From Alviniconcha marisindica (Eukaryota > Mollusca > Gastropoda > Provannidae), in NCBI GenBank assembly GCA_018857735.1, contig JABMCL010001376.1, positions 662,501 to 726,500 of the forward strand: DNA of 64,000 nucleotides, read 5' to 3'. The stretch's first letter is position 1, and every line of letters begins with the position of its first letter. Position numbers and translations under genes: made by a program. Positions 24,423 through 39,000 of the stretch are shown piece by piece. The notes under the pieces are model-generated. The model searched no databases and was not told the DNA's origin. It saw only the letters and a list, made by a program, of their open reading frames with translations.

Positions 24423-27338
24423 GTGGTGTGAGGAGGGGGTTGTGTGTATCAGACATACATGACGTCTATTAAGTCTGTCTATTTAAAATATTTGGATGCT
24501 GCTTGATGACCAGTTTGGAAATTAAAAACATATCAACATTTTTCAGAACAATTAGTTTCAAAACTGAATTCACAAAGTTACACCAATGCTTCAGTTTGCA
24601 CACACACAGATACTATTTTAGATTCTGCTATCACATTTCCCAGGTTCTGATATACTGCTACAATAAATATTGCCTTAAAGCAAAATGATAAAATGAAGAA
24701 AAAACCAAAAAAACAACAACCAACACTGTAGAAAACTAAAAGGGCTTAAAGGGCTGCGACCCCTCACCATTGTCACTCAAATCAATTTATGCACACAGCC
24801 GTTTGACTGAAAAGAATTACAGGCGAGTTGGGGTAAAATCAAGTCGTTTCGATTTCAAGGAACCATAACTATAAGCAAGCAGGAAGATGCAAAGAGCTCT
24901 CACTTTGGAAAAGTCATAACTATTAGGTTTGTTTCCACAACATGTTCTTTTTTGCACTCCACGTGCAAAATGATCATCTTCTTATTTAATAATGCATAAA
25001 GAGCTTGAAATTGTCACGCAAAGTTAACTCACTGGACATGGAAGCCTCTGGATCCCAGAGTCCTCCAAATGCAAGCCCAGGGTTCTCAGGGTTCATAGAA
25101 ACTTCTTTTCATTCCAAATTCATGAACAATTTCACAAACTTTTAAGACTATCCCCCCCCCCCCCCCCCCCCTTCAAATACCAAATTTGACAGATTACTGT
25201 GTTTTTAATTCATCACGTAATACATGCATGCCCTTCACTTCATAGTTCAGATGTCAAAGTGTCACCATTTCATGATTGTAATTTACATCAGCCGAAGTTT
25301 GAAGTTGTCTAGGCATAGCTATTCTCAAAAACAGGCAATAGCATTTCCTCAGTTGATGTATATGTTTTTCACCGACTTTCAAGGCCTTGAAAATGGCAAA
25401 TTATTTTCCCAACTTTTCAGACCGTAAAATCAATGACATAATTAGGCACAAAAAGTCACACTAGATTTACTGATGAATTTCATTATTATGATTCAGCTGA
25501 CAAACAGACCAGTCTGTTTATTCTTTTGTATGCACCCACCAGCCTGTTTATTCTTTTGTCTGCACCCTTATGGCACTTAATAATTTTGCTGTTAGCACAA
25601 TTGTGTTAGCCTGCACTGAACCAGTGAATGACCCTGCTGATCATCACCAACTTTAAGACCCAAAAGAGTTGAGTTCATTACCGATACTCACCTGTGCTAA
25701 ATTCTCAAAAGAGTTGCAAAAGCAAACAGGTTTACCAAGTAAGTTGGTGCGACTGCACCATACAGGTCAAAGATGTTTTTTGTAGATCACAGATCGAAAC
25801 ACCCATCCCCGATCCATACATTCTTGAAAGAATACACAGTTTTAATGTGAATAATGTAGGAAGGGTATTTACAGAAAAACGTACACATGCCGTCCCTCGC
25901 CATTCATGCACTTGATCAAATCAGAAGACACCATGCATGTTCAGGATAGTTAATTAATGTTGCCAAGGACAAACAAAATTTTAAGCAGCAACCTGCATGC
26001 TTCTTGTTTCATCAAATGCAGATGAGAGGACTGAAAAGACAGTATTTACTTTGAGCACATGCAGTGCAGAAGTTACACAGCCCCTGTTCCCATGAAAACG
26101 TGCTGTGAAGGCACATTTTTGATTTTTGCAAACCAATTCCGAATAATTCTTTCCGCCTAGCAAAAAAATTGGGTTTCCCCTGAGCAGTCAGCATTCAAAA
26201 CGCATTTGTAATTCTTTTTCATACTAATTGAAAAACTATGAGAATACAGGCATTGCAATGATTATTTACCACACTGTAATTTGAAATGTTTATCAATTTT
26301 ACCCAGGCAGTCAGTTCTTATTTTCTTTGATTCCCAACTGTCCGAGGATCATTAATAATCAAACCACTACACATGTGCCTGGCATGTTTGTCATCCTCAC
26401 CAGAGGGACAAGATGTTCAGTCCAGGCATGCTGGAGAAAACCCACACAGAATCTGAAGTACTGATTTTAATTAATTAGTAGGTGATACTGGTGCTGGTCG
26501 TTTTGTCAGTTAGTGGCTTGTTGGTGTTATGATATATATCTGACATAAGAGTTTAGTTTTGTCAGTGCTGTTCAGCCTAACTGTAATGTACACCCACCAA
26601 ACCGCTGAGTCATGCTAGCCTGTCCATTCAACCATACTGATTCCGTTTACCCAGGCCATGTGTTTGAGAGAAAAAAGTTATTCTCTTTGCTCAAATCCAC
26701 CCTTCCTACGTGAACTGAAAAATATTCAGCAACAGCAATCCGAAAACAACAGCAATCCGAGACAATGAAGCATTTATGAAAACTGTTCAATACCAGCAGA
26801 ACTTTATGGTTGGAAGATGCTGGTTGCTTAACAAATGGAAGATTCCTGCCTTGACAGCGAGCAAATGAAGTTTTCTTGCCACTACATGTAATAAAACATG
26901 TTTATCTACAACAACAACAAACAAACAAAAAAGGGAGAAAAAAATGCGCAAACAGCAAGTGGCAAAGAAAGAAAAGAAAAAAAGAAAAAAAGGGAAAAAA
27001 GAAGAACAGAGATTGTCTTTGTATTTTTAGTGAACACATTTCACCAAAGCTTGGTGCACTACACTCAAGACTTTAAGAGTGACTGTATAAAATATACAGA
27101 GCATGGCCCTTCACCAGCGCTATCAATAGCATTAGTAACGTTTTAAGGAAACCCAGCCCCCATCAAGTCTCTACCTGCAGGTCTGTCATCTGAAGCAAAA
27201 TGGTCACAGGACCAACAGGATTAGACACAAGTACCATCTAACTTGCAACACAATAATAACTGAGGAATCACTGTTTCTTAACTTAGGAGTGGGGAAAGAA
27301 GTGAAGATGAAATGAGAACTATGCTTGTATGGAACATG

Positions 27339-27376
<38 letters not shown>

Positions 27377-29829
27377 ATACAGCAACAAAGAAAGAAAGAG
27401 ACAAAAAGAGCGAAAGCTCACCGGACTTGCATTTAAAACCAGACAAATCATTCGTGTTTAACCTTGGCTGTGTATTTATTTTAAGGAATGTGCAGTCTCA
27501 GTTTAAGCAGTTAAGAACTTACTGAGAAAATACATCCACTAATTTGACCTGTTCAGCACCAGAGACAATAAAATTCAACCATGGTCAACAAACCTGGTAT
27601 GACAGTGGAAAGCTCAATGGAGGTTATTAACATGGAAGGTTGGAAAGATCGCTCTTCAGCAGTTTCTCGCAAAACGCCAAGGTAACAGTTTTCACCATGG
27701 ATGGACAGACAACCTCTAGGCCAGATCGGTACTGATCCTTACACTGACTTACCTTTTTTCTTTCGACTCACAAATTTTTCATACATCGCAAAGGGTCGGA
27801 GAAAAAGAAAAAAAAACAGAGAGAGAGAAATAAATAATCTAGTAGACATGTGGACAGTAACTAAAAAGGAATCATTCTGGACATTGCATGGGACCAGGAA
27901 GACACTGAAGTTGTCCATCAGAGTGCTTTAAAAAAACAAAATCTGGTCACACAATCATCAATCACCTGTAGGAAATAAACATTCTGATACATTCTAACTT
28001 ACACAAATTATACAATCTGTCTCGGCACGTGTAAAGCATTCAGAGGAAATTAACAGGATATCACAGCTATACAAGAATCCTTTGACTGACCCATTCACCA
28101 AACCACCTATCTCACCCCATGGCACAATTCCTGATTGAAAACAAACCCACTGAACAGACAAAACACCAGGAACTTTTTTGTAGCCTGACTGCTAAATTTC
28201 CTAAACCAACACTCAAAAGGTCTCTCATAGTCGAGGAGCTGTGTGAGTCGAGGTGGCCGTCCTGGGCTGTCCGTCCTAACGAGCCTTCTGGTTTCCGTGG
28301 ACATAAAGCTATATTGAACCATGCTTCGGCACTGGTCACAGCTTGTCCCTAATATGTCAACTGACGTCTGAGGACATTAAGCATCACTTCATCATCAAAA
28401 GGTTTGTGTTGGAAGTACAGCAGCAGTCGCTATTCAAGAACACCATCAAGAGTCAGGGAAAAGCATGCTCTCATCCAAAGCATGCTGTTGCTGTTATCAA
28501 GACATGATACTTAGGGAGAAAGTGAGTAGACATAATTACACCAGTCAAAAACAAACAAATGAACATACCAACCAACCAACCAAAACAAAAACAGTGAGAA
28601 AAAGAACGGAAGCCTTTCAGGGACACGACACAGTACTGATTTATGTACAATAATTATCATTCATTCACACTTCACGCTTCCAATCGGTGTTTCCAGAAGG
28701 AGCCTTAAGAAGGCTCTCGTGGCACTTCTCAACTGCTGTGCTGTCAACGTATCTTCAAACAGTGAACTGTCCCACAACACTGGCAAATTCTGAGGTTTCT
28801 TTGTGACTTTTAAGTTCTCTGTTGTCTTCTGGACTGAAATCAGCCACTTTATAGCTGCATTCTGGAAAGCAACACCAGCCACAGACGCAAACTGTCACTG
28901 AAGCAAATCACAGTAACTGTTTATATCAGAATTTAGCAATGAGCACGACAAAGTCAGAGTTTAGCAATGAACATGACAGAGACAAATTCTGTACAAAATA
29001 CAGGGGGCTGGGTCAGCACTGCACTCTGCTGAACTGTGTAAACTAAAATGTACCAAAATGTTTCATTTCTAAAGTGATTGTTTTGACCAGCACTCTGCTG
29101 AGCATCTTTAAATGTACTGCACATTTCACAACCCCTGAATACACAGAACAGCAACTACAACTTTGGTACACAAGCAACATATCCAACGCATATGACTGCT
29201 ACTGCTGACCAAGAACTGAAGGACGGCGGTCATGGAGACTCCTTTCCTCCAGTCTTGTGATGACCAAATACAGCGAAGTAAGTGCAAAATAATAAAAGCA
29301 TGTGCTGGGCATACTGTGCAGGCCTGTCTCTCACACACACACACATACATACAAAGTATCACCTGCAGTCTTCCTACGCTGTATGTACACACAGACCGTA
29401 CTCATGCACACATGGCAAAGCATCCGAGCAACAGGACGGAGCATGACGCTTTATCATTCTGAACCCACTGTAGTGAGGACAGTTGATGAACCAAAGCAAG
29501 TGGCAGAGGAGGAGTGCAGCCACCATCTACATGATGTACTCAAATGGAACACAACACCAAGAGAAGCACGCACTTTAACTCAGGCACGGAGAAGATGCTG
29601 TTAACTAAAGATGAAGTCAAATAAGTCAAGGTGGTGATTCTTTTTTCTTTTTTTCATCTTTTTTTTTTCAAACTACATAACAAGACCAGATCAAGCCAGA
29701 ATCAAGCAACCAAATTACAAACCCTTTATATTTTCCAACTCAACAAGTTTTCCTCCTAGATGAAAAAAAAATTACACAGGTTAGGCTGTTACTAGTTTCT
29801 GTACACAAGAAAAAGAGAGAGAGAGCGAG

Positions 29830-29901
<72 letters not shown>

Positions 29902-32900
29902 GTATGGATGCATGAACGCAAATGAGAATGAATGTGTGTACGTGTGTATCATGCCAGATTCTTTAGAGATGCGTGACATCCAGTACAATACTCTCTCCAC
30001 AATATCCCAATCCTTGTTTCATTACGAACAGTAATACCAATGGCTGATAACAACGGCAAAGAATACCATGAACCATGCCTGTAACTGTAAACATGCTAGT
30101 ACCACACCTAGTCATGAGAAAACAGCAGAAATGCAAAAAACTAACTTCATGACACTCAAAAAATCTTCAGAAACAGTAATCTGAAAACAGCAGAAATGCA
30201 AAAAACTAACACTTCATGACACTCAAAAAATCTTCAGAAACAGTAATCTGAGCAACTTTCCCACCGTACTGATTCTCACGATTAATGCACTTTAAAACAA
30301 GCATCTGCTGCACAAACAAAACTGCATTTGGGGGGAAAATGTGGGTGGGAAAAAAATAAACCAAACAGAAATGTTTTGCAAAGCTACCATGGTGCCAGAC
30401 ATCTCTTGGGGTCAAGGTCCCGCCTCTTCTGACCAAGAATCCGCGTGCAGCTTAAGAGCAGTCATGCTATTTTCACAGATGCTAGCGGGTGACAAGCACA
30501 TTGAATACACACAACCGATTTGCCTAGTTTCAGAATAGTGCTTATACACGTAAAATATCACTTCACTGCTGCGTAGGTAAAAAACATTGTTAGCAACAAG
30601 AAGCTGGAACACTTGCACTGTTTTAGACAAGTCACAATCAATAAAAAGCAAAATGACTGACACAAGACTTTGGTTACAACCGACACGTCAAGAAAATCCC
30701 TTGAACTACTAAAAGACAGTTAACTGCTCTTAACATTCACGTAAAAGTAAACTTGTACAATAAAGAACCAGAGTCAACATAACAGTATCTACAGCTGTGC
30801 AATGCAGACAGACCATAAATAATACCTTTGAAACAAAAAGAGCAAACACTTAGCTGACTTGCAATCAAAATAGAAAAATATAACTTATTATTTCCTTCAT
30901 GCTCTCACGTGACCTTGAACGGTTGCTAAAACTGGTGGTGATCATCACACAAAGTTCAAAGATCTCAAATACATAGTCTCTAATTAAACGTGAGTCTCTG
31001 ATTAAACTCAACAGTTGAAGTGCCGCCATGGCTTCACTCAGAACACGTACTACTGCATGGGCTCTCACTTTTAATGTGATTCAAATTCCATGAAAACACA
31101 GTCTTAATGCAAGCCACACAATGTTGCAAAGGCAACAAGCGACCTGCAAGCCACAGCAAGAATTGTCTGTCTAGTCTACAGTTTCATGCAATAGAAAGTT
31201 GACTCTTTCAGTTATGTTAACTGATAAGAACTAAACAGAAACCACTGGTTTATCTGTAACAACCATAGTATCAAACCTAGGCTCCTTTTTGCACAAAACA
31301 CAGTCCCTCTGCAAGACACACATGTGCAATATCCAAAAAAAAAAAAGAATTATTAAAATGCCTAAAACTAACAAAATGGGCAAGTCTGCAACACAGCAGC
31401 CAACTTTCTAGAAAACAAAAAAGAAAAAAGCCACAAAAGTGACAAATGAACACAGACGCAGACTACATGGTTGCCGTGTGGCGCACTCTACCTGTCATGA
31501 CGGAGGCTTGGTTCATTGCCCCCGCTGCCACAGCCTGCAGGGTGCGTGCCACCCGGTTCACGTTTGCGCAGCAGTCCAGCAACAGGTCCTGGACCTGTCC
31601 AACATGGCAAACAAAGCCCGTACGTGACACAGCTCACTGCCTGTATTTGATCAAATTCAAACAGTGATCAACTGCTCAGCTCACCTCATCTGCAAAGCTC
31701 CTAAATCTGCCTACATCACTCCTTTGCTCTACAATCTCCACTGGCTACCAATCAGCAACTGGATTCAATACAAAATAGCTCTCATCTGCTTCCACACTGT
31801 CCTCCATACCTCTCTGGGTTGCTTCATCTCTACTCGCTTTCTCACTCTTTTCACTCAGCCTCAGATATTCCGTGTTCCTAGGATGGGCAGGAGGACCCTG
31901 GGGGCGAGATTCTTTCAATATATTGGATCTGTGATACGAAACTCTCTTCCTCTTTCTCTCTCAGGCATGCGTCTTCATTTTCTTAGTTCAAAACTAAAAA
32001 GCCACCTCTTCTCTTCTGCATACTGATCAGTCAATCAGTTTCTTGCTTTTCATTCTACTAACCCATTACCTGCAATGAACAGAAATAAATGAAAAACCCC
32101 AACTGTGTACCTCTTTCGAAAATTTCAATGGCGTTGCAATTGCTGATCCTTCCTGTGGCAGACGACGCTTGATCTGAGAATCAAAAATGTGAACCCATGC
32201 TTACTGTTATGCATATAAGACAAAAAGCAAAACAGAAAGGAACTGCTGATGCAAGATCGCCCTCATCAGAAACCAGCCCATGTTTCAGACCATTCTATCT
32301 GCAACCCGTTTCTCACTTCCATGGTCAAGACCACTGTTGCTGGATTTTTCAGTTGGCCTTAAAAAAGAGGGGTTCCACTGTACTTTACACACACTAAACC
32401 TAGTGTCCTAGACTTAAGACACACTAAAATATAACTATTACTGAAATGATGAGTGGAAACAGAACCAAGCAGTCCAAATTAACCCAACGCACATGGGCAG
32501 AAAGTATGCTACAAACTGTCCAAATCACACGCACCAGTTCATCAGTTTTCCAGGATTAACTCTGCTCTTACTTCCACCTTTAAGTACTTCTCTCCATTTC
32601 TCTTCTTGCCTCTGGATCTGTGCTGCGAGCATGCGAGATGCATAAACAATATGCATGTTACAGATCTGGACCACTGATTGGCCACAACAGATGATGTGCG
32701 CAGACAAACTGAAATACGGGCAAATCCATACACCTGTGGACTATCTTGCAGACCTGTTGACTATATATTGTCAGCCAAAGCTGGGTGATGCTGAACCCTC
32801 ACCTTTCGGGCACACATGCGTGTGTCGGTGTTGCACGTCTCCAGGTCTCTCAACAAGATGGAAAACTCACTCTGCTCTTGGCCAGGCTGAAGAGGTTCAA

Positions 32901-32978
32901 AAAGAAAGAACAAAAACACACTCTGTATAGACATGTAAAGTAAGGGAAACAAATTCAGCAGTCTGGAGTAAAACCAAA

Positions 32979-33034
<56 letters not shown>

Positions 33035-36000
33035 GTAACAGAAAGCACAACTGGTTCTGTACTGATTACAGATGCAAAGGTCTTGTTGATCATTGGAGAC
33101 ATTTACTCTTACTGGCTCAAGTGACTGATAACTGCTTGACGATACCAGTTCTCATACAACGTTCTAGTCACTGTGTATCATAAACCAATGCTTTTGCAAC
33201 AGGGGATTCCAAGATGCCAGATGCATATTTCATTTTGCATGTGATTCCAAGACAGCCTTCCACTACATCAGTCATAATGTAAGTGTATGGGTATTTTTAA
33301 ATTTAAAAAAACATTTTGGTCTCAATACCTACCAATATACCATGCTCCTCATGAGGCTTGGCTCCCATAAAAAAACTATAATCTTACCAGCAGCAGTATC
33401 TTAAGCCTGCTGAGGTCTGTCGTGATGCAATCACAGGCACTGATCACACTGCGGACACTATCACACATCAGACTGGTACAGTCGACACGCTCGTTGGCAA
33501 GGTGCACTGTGTACAGTTGCTGGAGACAGACATATTGATGCATCATTTAATGTGATAATCCTTCAGCTGGGGACAACCACTATTTCCCATGGCAAGGCAT
33601 GGTATGTACAGGATTTGAAACAGTGGTTTCTGGATTTCTTCTGATATTTTGTTTGCCCCCCCCCCCCCCCCCCCAGCAAACAAAACACCAGTCCTTTTAA
33701 ATGTACTTCTAAATACACTCTTAATAATAAATACAATCTAAATGATTGGTTTACATCAACTCCTTGTCTATCTTCTTCTTTACTACATCAACTCCTTGTC
33801 TAACCTCTTTACTTCCTTCTTCTTTTATTATTTTCTCTTTTCTTACACCTGACGAAGACTCTCTGTTCAAAGCACTTGTGTTTAATTGTTCCTTGTGTTT
33901 CATCGTATAGGTGATTACAGTATTTTTACACTGTTATTTACACATTAAGAACACTAATGGACAAGAGCAAAAAACACAAAGTATTAGGAACTGTTATTCC
34001 AGCTGCAGTTGCTACAAACAGAAAGAATGAAATGTGCAATAAAAAGTTGCAAGTATAAACCGATTTATCACACCCAATTTAGAAATAATAATAAAAATAA
34101 ACTGTTTGTGAACATTTTGTTAAAGTTTACATGATGGTTGAAAAAGTTTGACACACTTCAGGTCAAAAACACTTTCCAAAGCAGGCTTGTGACTGTAACA
34201 AACAAAAAAAGGCAAAAAAAATAAGGGTGGGGGGTTGGGGGCATAATATTAATAAGAAGTTATCTATTCTGACAATGAAACTAGTATACACTATTACCTG
34301 GAAGAAGGCAATGGATTTATCCAGCATTTCCAAGGACACCGTTTCATCCAGCTGCAAAAACAAAATAAAATATATTGCACAATACATTCAGCACTCAGTG
34401 TAATCTGCCTAAGACGAACAATCTCAATTTTCCTACAGGACACCTCATTGTAAGACTAATTCTTTTACAAGCTTTCACTTCACAGAAGTCAGGTGATGTT
34501 CCCCACCAATTTGTTCTAGAGGGGTCCCTTGGTATTACAAGACAATGTCACAACATCTGACAGCAACAACAACAACAACAAAAACACAGCAAAGTCTGAA
34601 TCTAGGATGCATATTAGAAACAAAACCATACAGGACACAGTCACAAAGCTAGCTACTGGCCAACCACCACAACCAAAACAGCAACAGCAAAACAGCGTAG
34701 CTGTGTGCAAACCTCTCACCTGATCCTTTCTAAGCATATCGATGAAGTGGTCCAGAGTCTTTTCGTGGGCAGACATCTCTGGGAGCAACGTGCCCACCTT
34801 GATAAAGAGGTCCACCCCACAGTTGTTCAGGGCACTAGTTGCACATACAACAGAAGAGACCAGGTTGGGAACGGACACAAGCATATATATATACTCTATA
34901 TCATCATGCAACAGTATTCATGCACGTGTAGTGAGAGACAACCGCTACTGAAAGGAAAGTACTTGGTCAGATGTTACAGATTACATAATGTCTAGTTTTG
35001 ATGGAAATTCACAAATCTATTATCCAAAAACTGTCCTAGAAAGTACTCAAATGCAATATTGTACATTTCTCTCTTGTCAAGAATGATCCTGGCTGCTCCT
35101 TGTCTGACAGAATTCTGTCTACCGACAGAAAAAGATGTCTTCTGGTGCTCAAGGCCTGCCACCAATATAGTAGTAGGGTTCACAACAAGCCAACAAGAAA
35201 GACAGAGAAAGAAACATGTCAAATTGCGTGCCAAGCGGAGACACTGTTTTGTTTTTGTTTGTTTGTTTTTTTGAGAGAGAGAAAGAAAGAAAACGAAAAC
35301 AAAGGAAAAACAACAACAACAGAGAAGAAAAAAAAGAATCAAAGGACAGATGGAGAGAGACAGAGAGAGAAGAAGAGAGAAAGTGAGAAATGAATAATGA
35401 CAGAAAGTATGCAAGAAATGGTGGTGGTGGTGGGGGGGGGGGGGGGGGGGGGGGCGCGAAAGCAAGCAAGAATGAGAATCTCACCCAAACAGACTGATGA
35501 CTGTTGCACACAGTACCCTGCTCACCTCTCATACTGGTGCATGGTGGTCTGCAGCAGAGCCAGCTGCAGCACCAGGTGGTTGGCAAAACTGCACTGCTCG
35601 GCCTTGGACCCCTTCAGCACATCGTCAGGCTCCAGCTTGTCCAGCACCTCAAACTGGTCAAAACAGTGGCAACAGTGTATCAGATAGGGCTCTTGAAACA
35701 AACATCCGAGTGCATGCACACACACAAACACACACACACACACAAAGTGTTGGCATATTGCTAACTGCAGACAATACACATATCTATATCATCTCTCTCT
35801 TTTTTAATGCCCATCATCTCTTTTTTAATGTATTCAACGCATCTGCCCATCTGGGTGTTAAACTTGCAAAGGTGCTGTTCTGTGAGACTCTCACTTCTGC
35901 TTGCCAAAATAAATCTGTTTGCCGATTATTATTTTTTTTGCGTCCTATAAAATTTGCCAAGCTAGTTTCACAGATGTGCATGCAAATTAAACCCTCTACA

Positions 36001-39000
36001 GCTCTAACATCGGAAAAAGGACACAAAAATATCATTCTGCAAAACCTGTCCCTTTGTATTTCTATAAAATCAATCCCTCATCAAGGACCTACCCTCTCTT
36101 AAGACCACATCTGCTTATCTTTAGAGTGCTTTTAAAAGAGGGGTTCTACTGTACAGTAAACAAACATTTCAAAAACAGCTTTGTCTACCTAAAATACACT
36201 TACCATTTCAAAATGCAAAAACTGACCTTTTCCTTAACCTGAGATGCAAGAAGTTCCGCCTTGTTGATGATTCGAGGCACCATCAAGAGAACCGACAAAG
36301 CATCATGGTCACCTGTTGAGAGCAAGCTGGCGTCACACACTCAACCCTGTCTGTACAATATCCACTCTTTAATGCTACTCTTCCTTTTACCTGCAGGTGG
36401 ACCTGCCGCTCATATAAGACTTTAAGTATCAGCTGGAAAGTACACCAGCTTTACACACTCAGTCCGGTCTCTACAATATTTACTCTTTAACGTTTTTCAT
36501 CCTGTCACCCAGAGTTAAACCTGATGCTCACATAAGGGTCTTAAGACTCAAACATCTGCTGGAAAGTAAACCAGCTTTACACACTAAACCCAGTCTCTAC
36601 TCCTTAATGTTATTCACCCTTTTACCCACAGTTAAACCTGATGCTCACATAAGACTTTAGCATCACCTTCAATGATTCCTAGTTTCATAAAGGACAAGGT
36701 TTCCAATGTGGAACAAGTATACAAGATTTTCAAGAATGTATAGCCACATTCTGACAGCCTTCAATTCATGTGTGTGTCTGGGAATAAAGGCTGACGACCA
36801 TCAACCATTACAGACTCTCACCCCCACGGCCGAGGAAGGCATCGGGCATGAAGGAGAGCAGCATCTTGACGTGCGATGTGGCCTGCAGCACCTCCAGCTT
36901 GCGCAGTTCCATGTCAATGGTCTGCAGACACAACACGCCAGGTAGCGTTACAGTCCGCAAAACACACACACCTTCTCTATGTTGTTTGCCCCATTATCAT
37001 TCATCCTGCTTCTGGAGACTAAAGGACCAGATGTCTATATGTCAACACGTCAAAGGTCAGCAGACACAACATGCCAGGTAGCATCACAGTCTACCAGGTA
37101 TTGTCACAGTCCACCAGGTAGTGCCACAGTCCACAAACCCCCCACATCTTCTCCCTGTTGTTTTCCCCATTATCATTCATCATGCTTCTGGAGACTAAAG
37201 GACCAGACGTCTATATGTCAACATGTCAATGATCTGCAGACACAACACACCAGGTAGCGTCACAGACAACAACAAAAAACACATCTCCCTGCTGTTTGCC
37301 CCACTGTCATTCACCTTGCTTCTGGAGACTAAAGGCACAGATGTCTAGACGTCAACATGTCAATGGTCGGTAGACACAACACAACACACCAGGCAGCATC
37401 ACAGTCCACCCCCCCACCCCCTCATCTTCTCCCGGTTGTTTTTCCTATCATTATTCATCCTGCTCCTGGAGACCAAAGGCACAGATGTCTATATGTCGAC
37501 ATGTCAATGATCTGCAGACACAACACACCAGGTAGCGTCACAGTCCACCCCCCACCCCCTCATCTTCTCCCTGTTGTTTTTCCTATCATTATTCATCCTG
37601 CTCCTGGAGACTAAAGGCACAGATGTCTATATGTCAACATGTCAATGGTTGGCAGATACAACATGCCACATAGCATCACAGTCCACAAAAAACCCCACAT
37701 CTTCTCCCTGTTGTTTGCCCCATTATCATTCACTCTGCTTCTGGAGACTAAAGGCACAGTTATCTATACATCAACATGTCAGTAATGGTCTGCAGACATA
37801 ACACACCATGTACCATCACAGTCCACAAACCCCCCAAATCGTCTTCCTGCTGTTGGAGACCAAAGGCACAGATGTCTACATATCAACAAAATAATCAGGG
37901 GCATACTTCCAATTTCTATTCGTTGATCAAGTTTGAAGTATGACTGATTCAAAGGCTAGGATTGTGTGCTTTTGTGAAAGGTTACCTCATACTTACTGAA
38001 ATTTGCAGTCATGGCTGAATATTCATTTTGACTCTTTTGAGTTCAGACTTAGGACTGATGTGCCAAGACTCTGGTGAAGCCATCAGACCAACCGTTAATG
38101 GAGCTATGTACTGATCAATACGCTGGTTCCACGTGTTTCAATGTAATTAATACCAGAACTTTTTATCCTTATTAAAACTGACCAGCACAGATTCACAGAA
38201 AGTTCTGACAGTACTATGAAAAAACATAAGGATACTTTAACTTTACCCCAAAAAGGTAATGTTGATAAAAAAACAAAAATTATATATATTTTTTTAAAGG
38301 TAACCAACAGAAACCAACCTTGGCAAAAGCTTTTGTTTCAGCAAACTTAGCCTTGAAGTCAAACAGCTCAATGGTGGGAGTTTCTGCCTTGGTCTCCGAC
38401 TCCAGTTGTTTGCTACGGAGTTCTTTGTTGGCTTCCTGGTGAATCAAATACATCACTGTTAATGCATCCATACTGTCACTGTGCAAGTACAATCTATCTC
38501 TTATTAAAACCGCATGTCACACATCTATAGAGTTCAATATGAGAGTTGCACATGTAGATCTAATCCATCTTCTTAAAAGATTACGCCTAATGTGGCAACA
38601 TGGGTGAAAGTTTTGACTTTTTTCTCTTCAAATACTGAGAACTGACTGGGATTTTTTTTTGTAACTATAGAGCTATGTAGTATTCATGACAGAAGGGTCC
38701 ACAAAAAATTTACTTGATTCATGTACTTATTATGCAAAAATAACTGAATTTCACAATAAGATCACAGGCCAGTTAACTCTGTTCCGCTTGCATAATGTGA
38801 ATTTTTGTTTTTGTCGTCTTCTGCTAATTGCAAATTCTTGAAATTCAGCAGTCAGCAGTTCCAAAATAATGCTTTCAGTATAAAACCTGAACAACATTTT
38901 GCCCATGCGATAAGCACACACATACAAAATAAGACAACAAAAGCAAAGCAAGCAAACACAGAAACAAATACCCAGAAATAAATAAAGACCTCTTCAAGAA

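Larger units (their letters stand above)
23623..31491. other. DCTN1 intron 23 (7.9 kb)
   Basis: The largest intron, between exons 24 and 23. It holds the minisatellite, the (GA)n arrays at 24205 and 29815, (TA)n at 27343-27371, a poly(C) tract near 25152, a copy of the 170-bp element at 28213, and a tandem duplication of about 60 bp at 30120-30250 (AGCAGAAATGCAAAAAACTA twice). No nested gene is evident. Confidence 0.6.
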
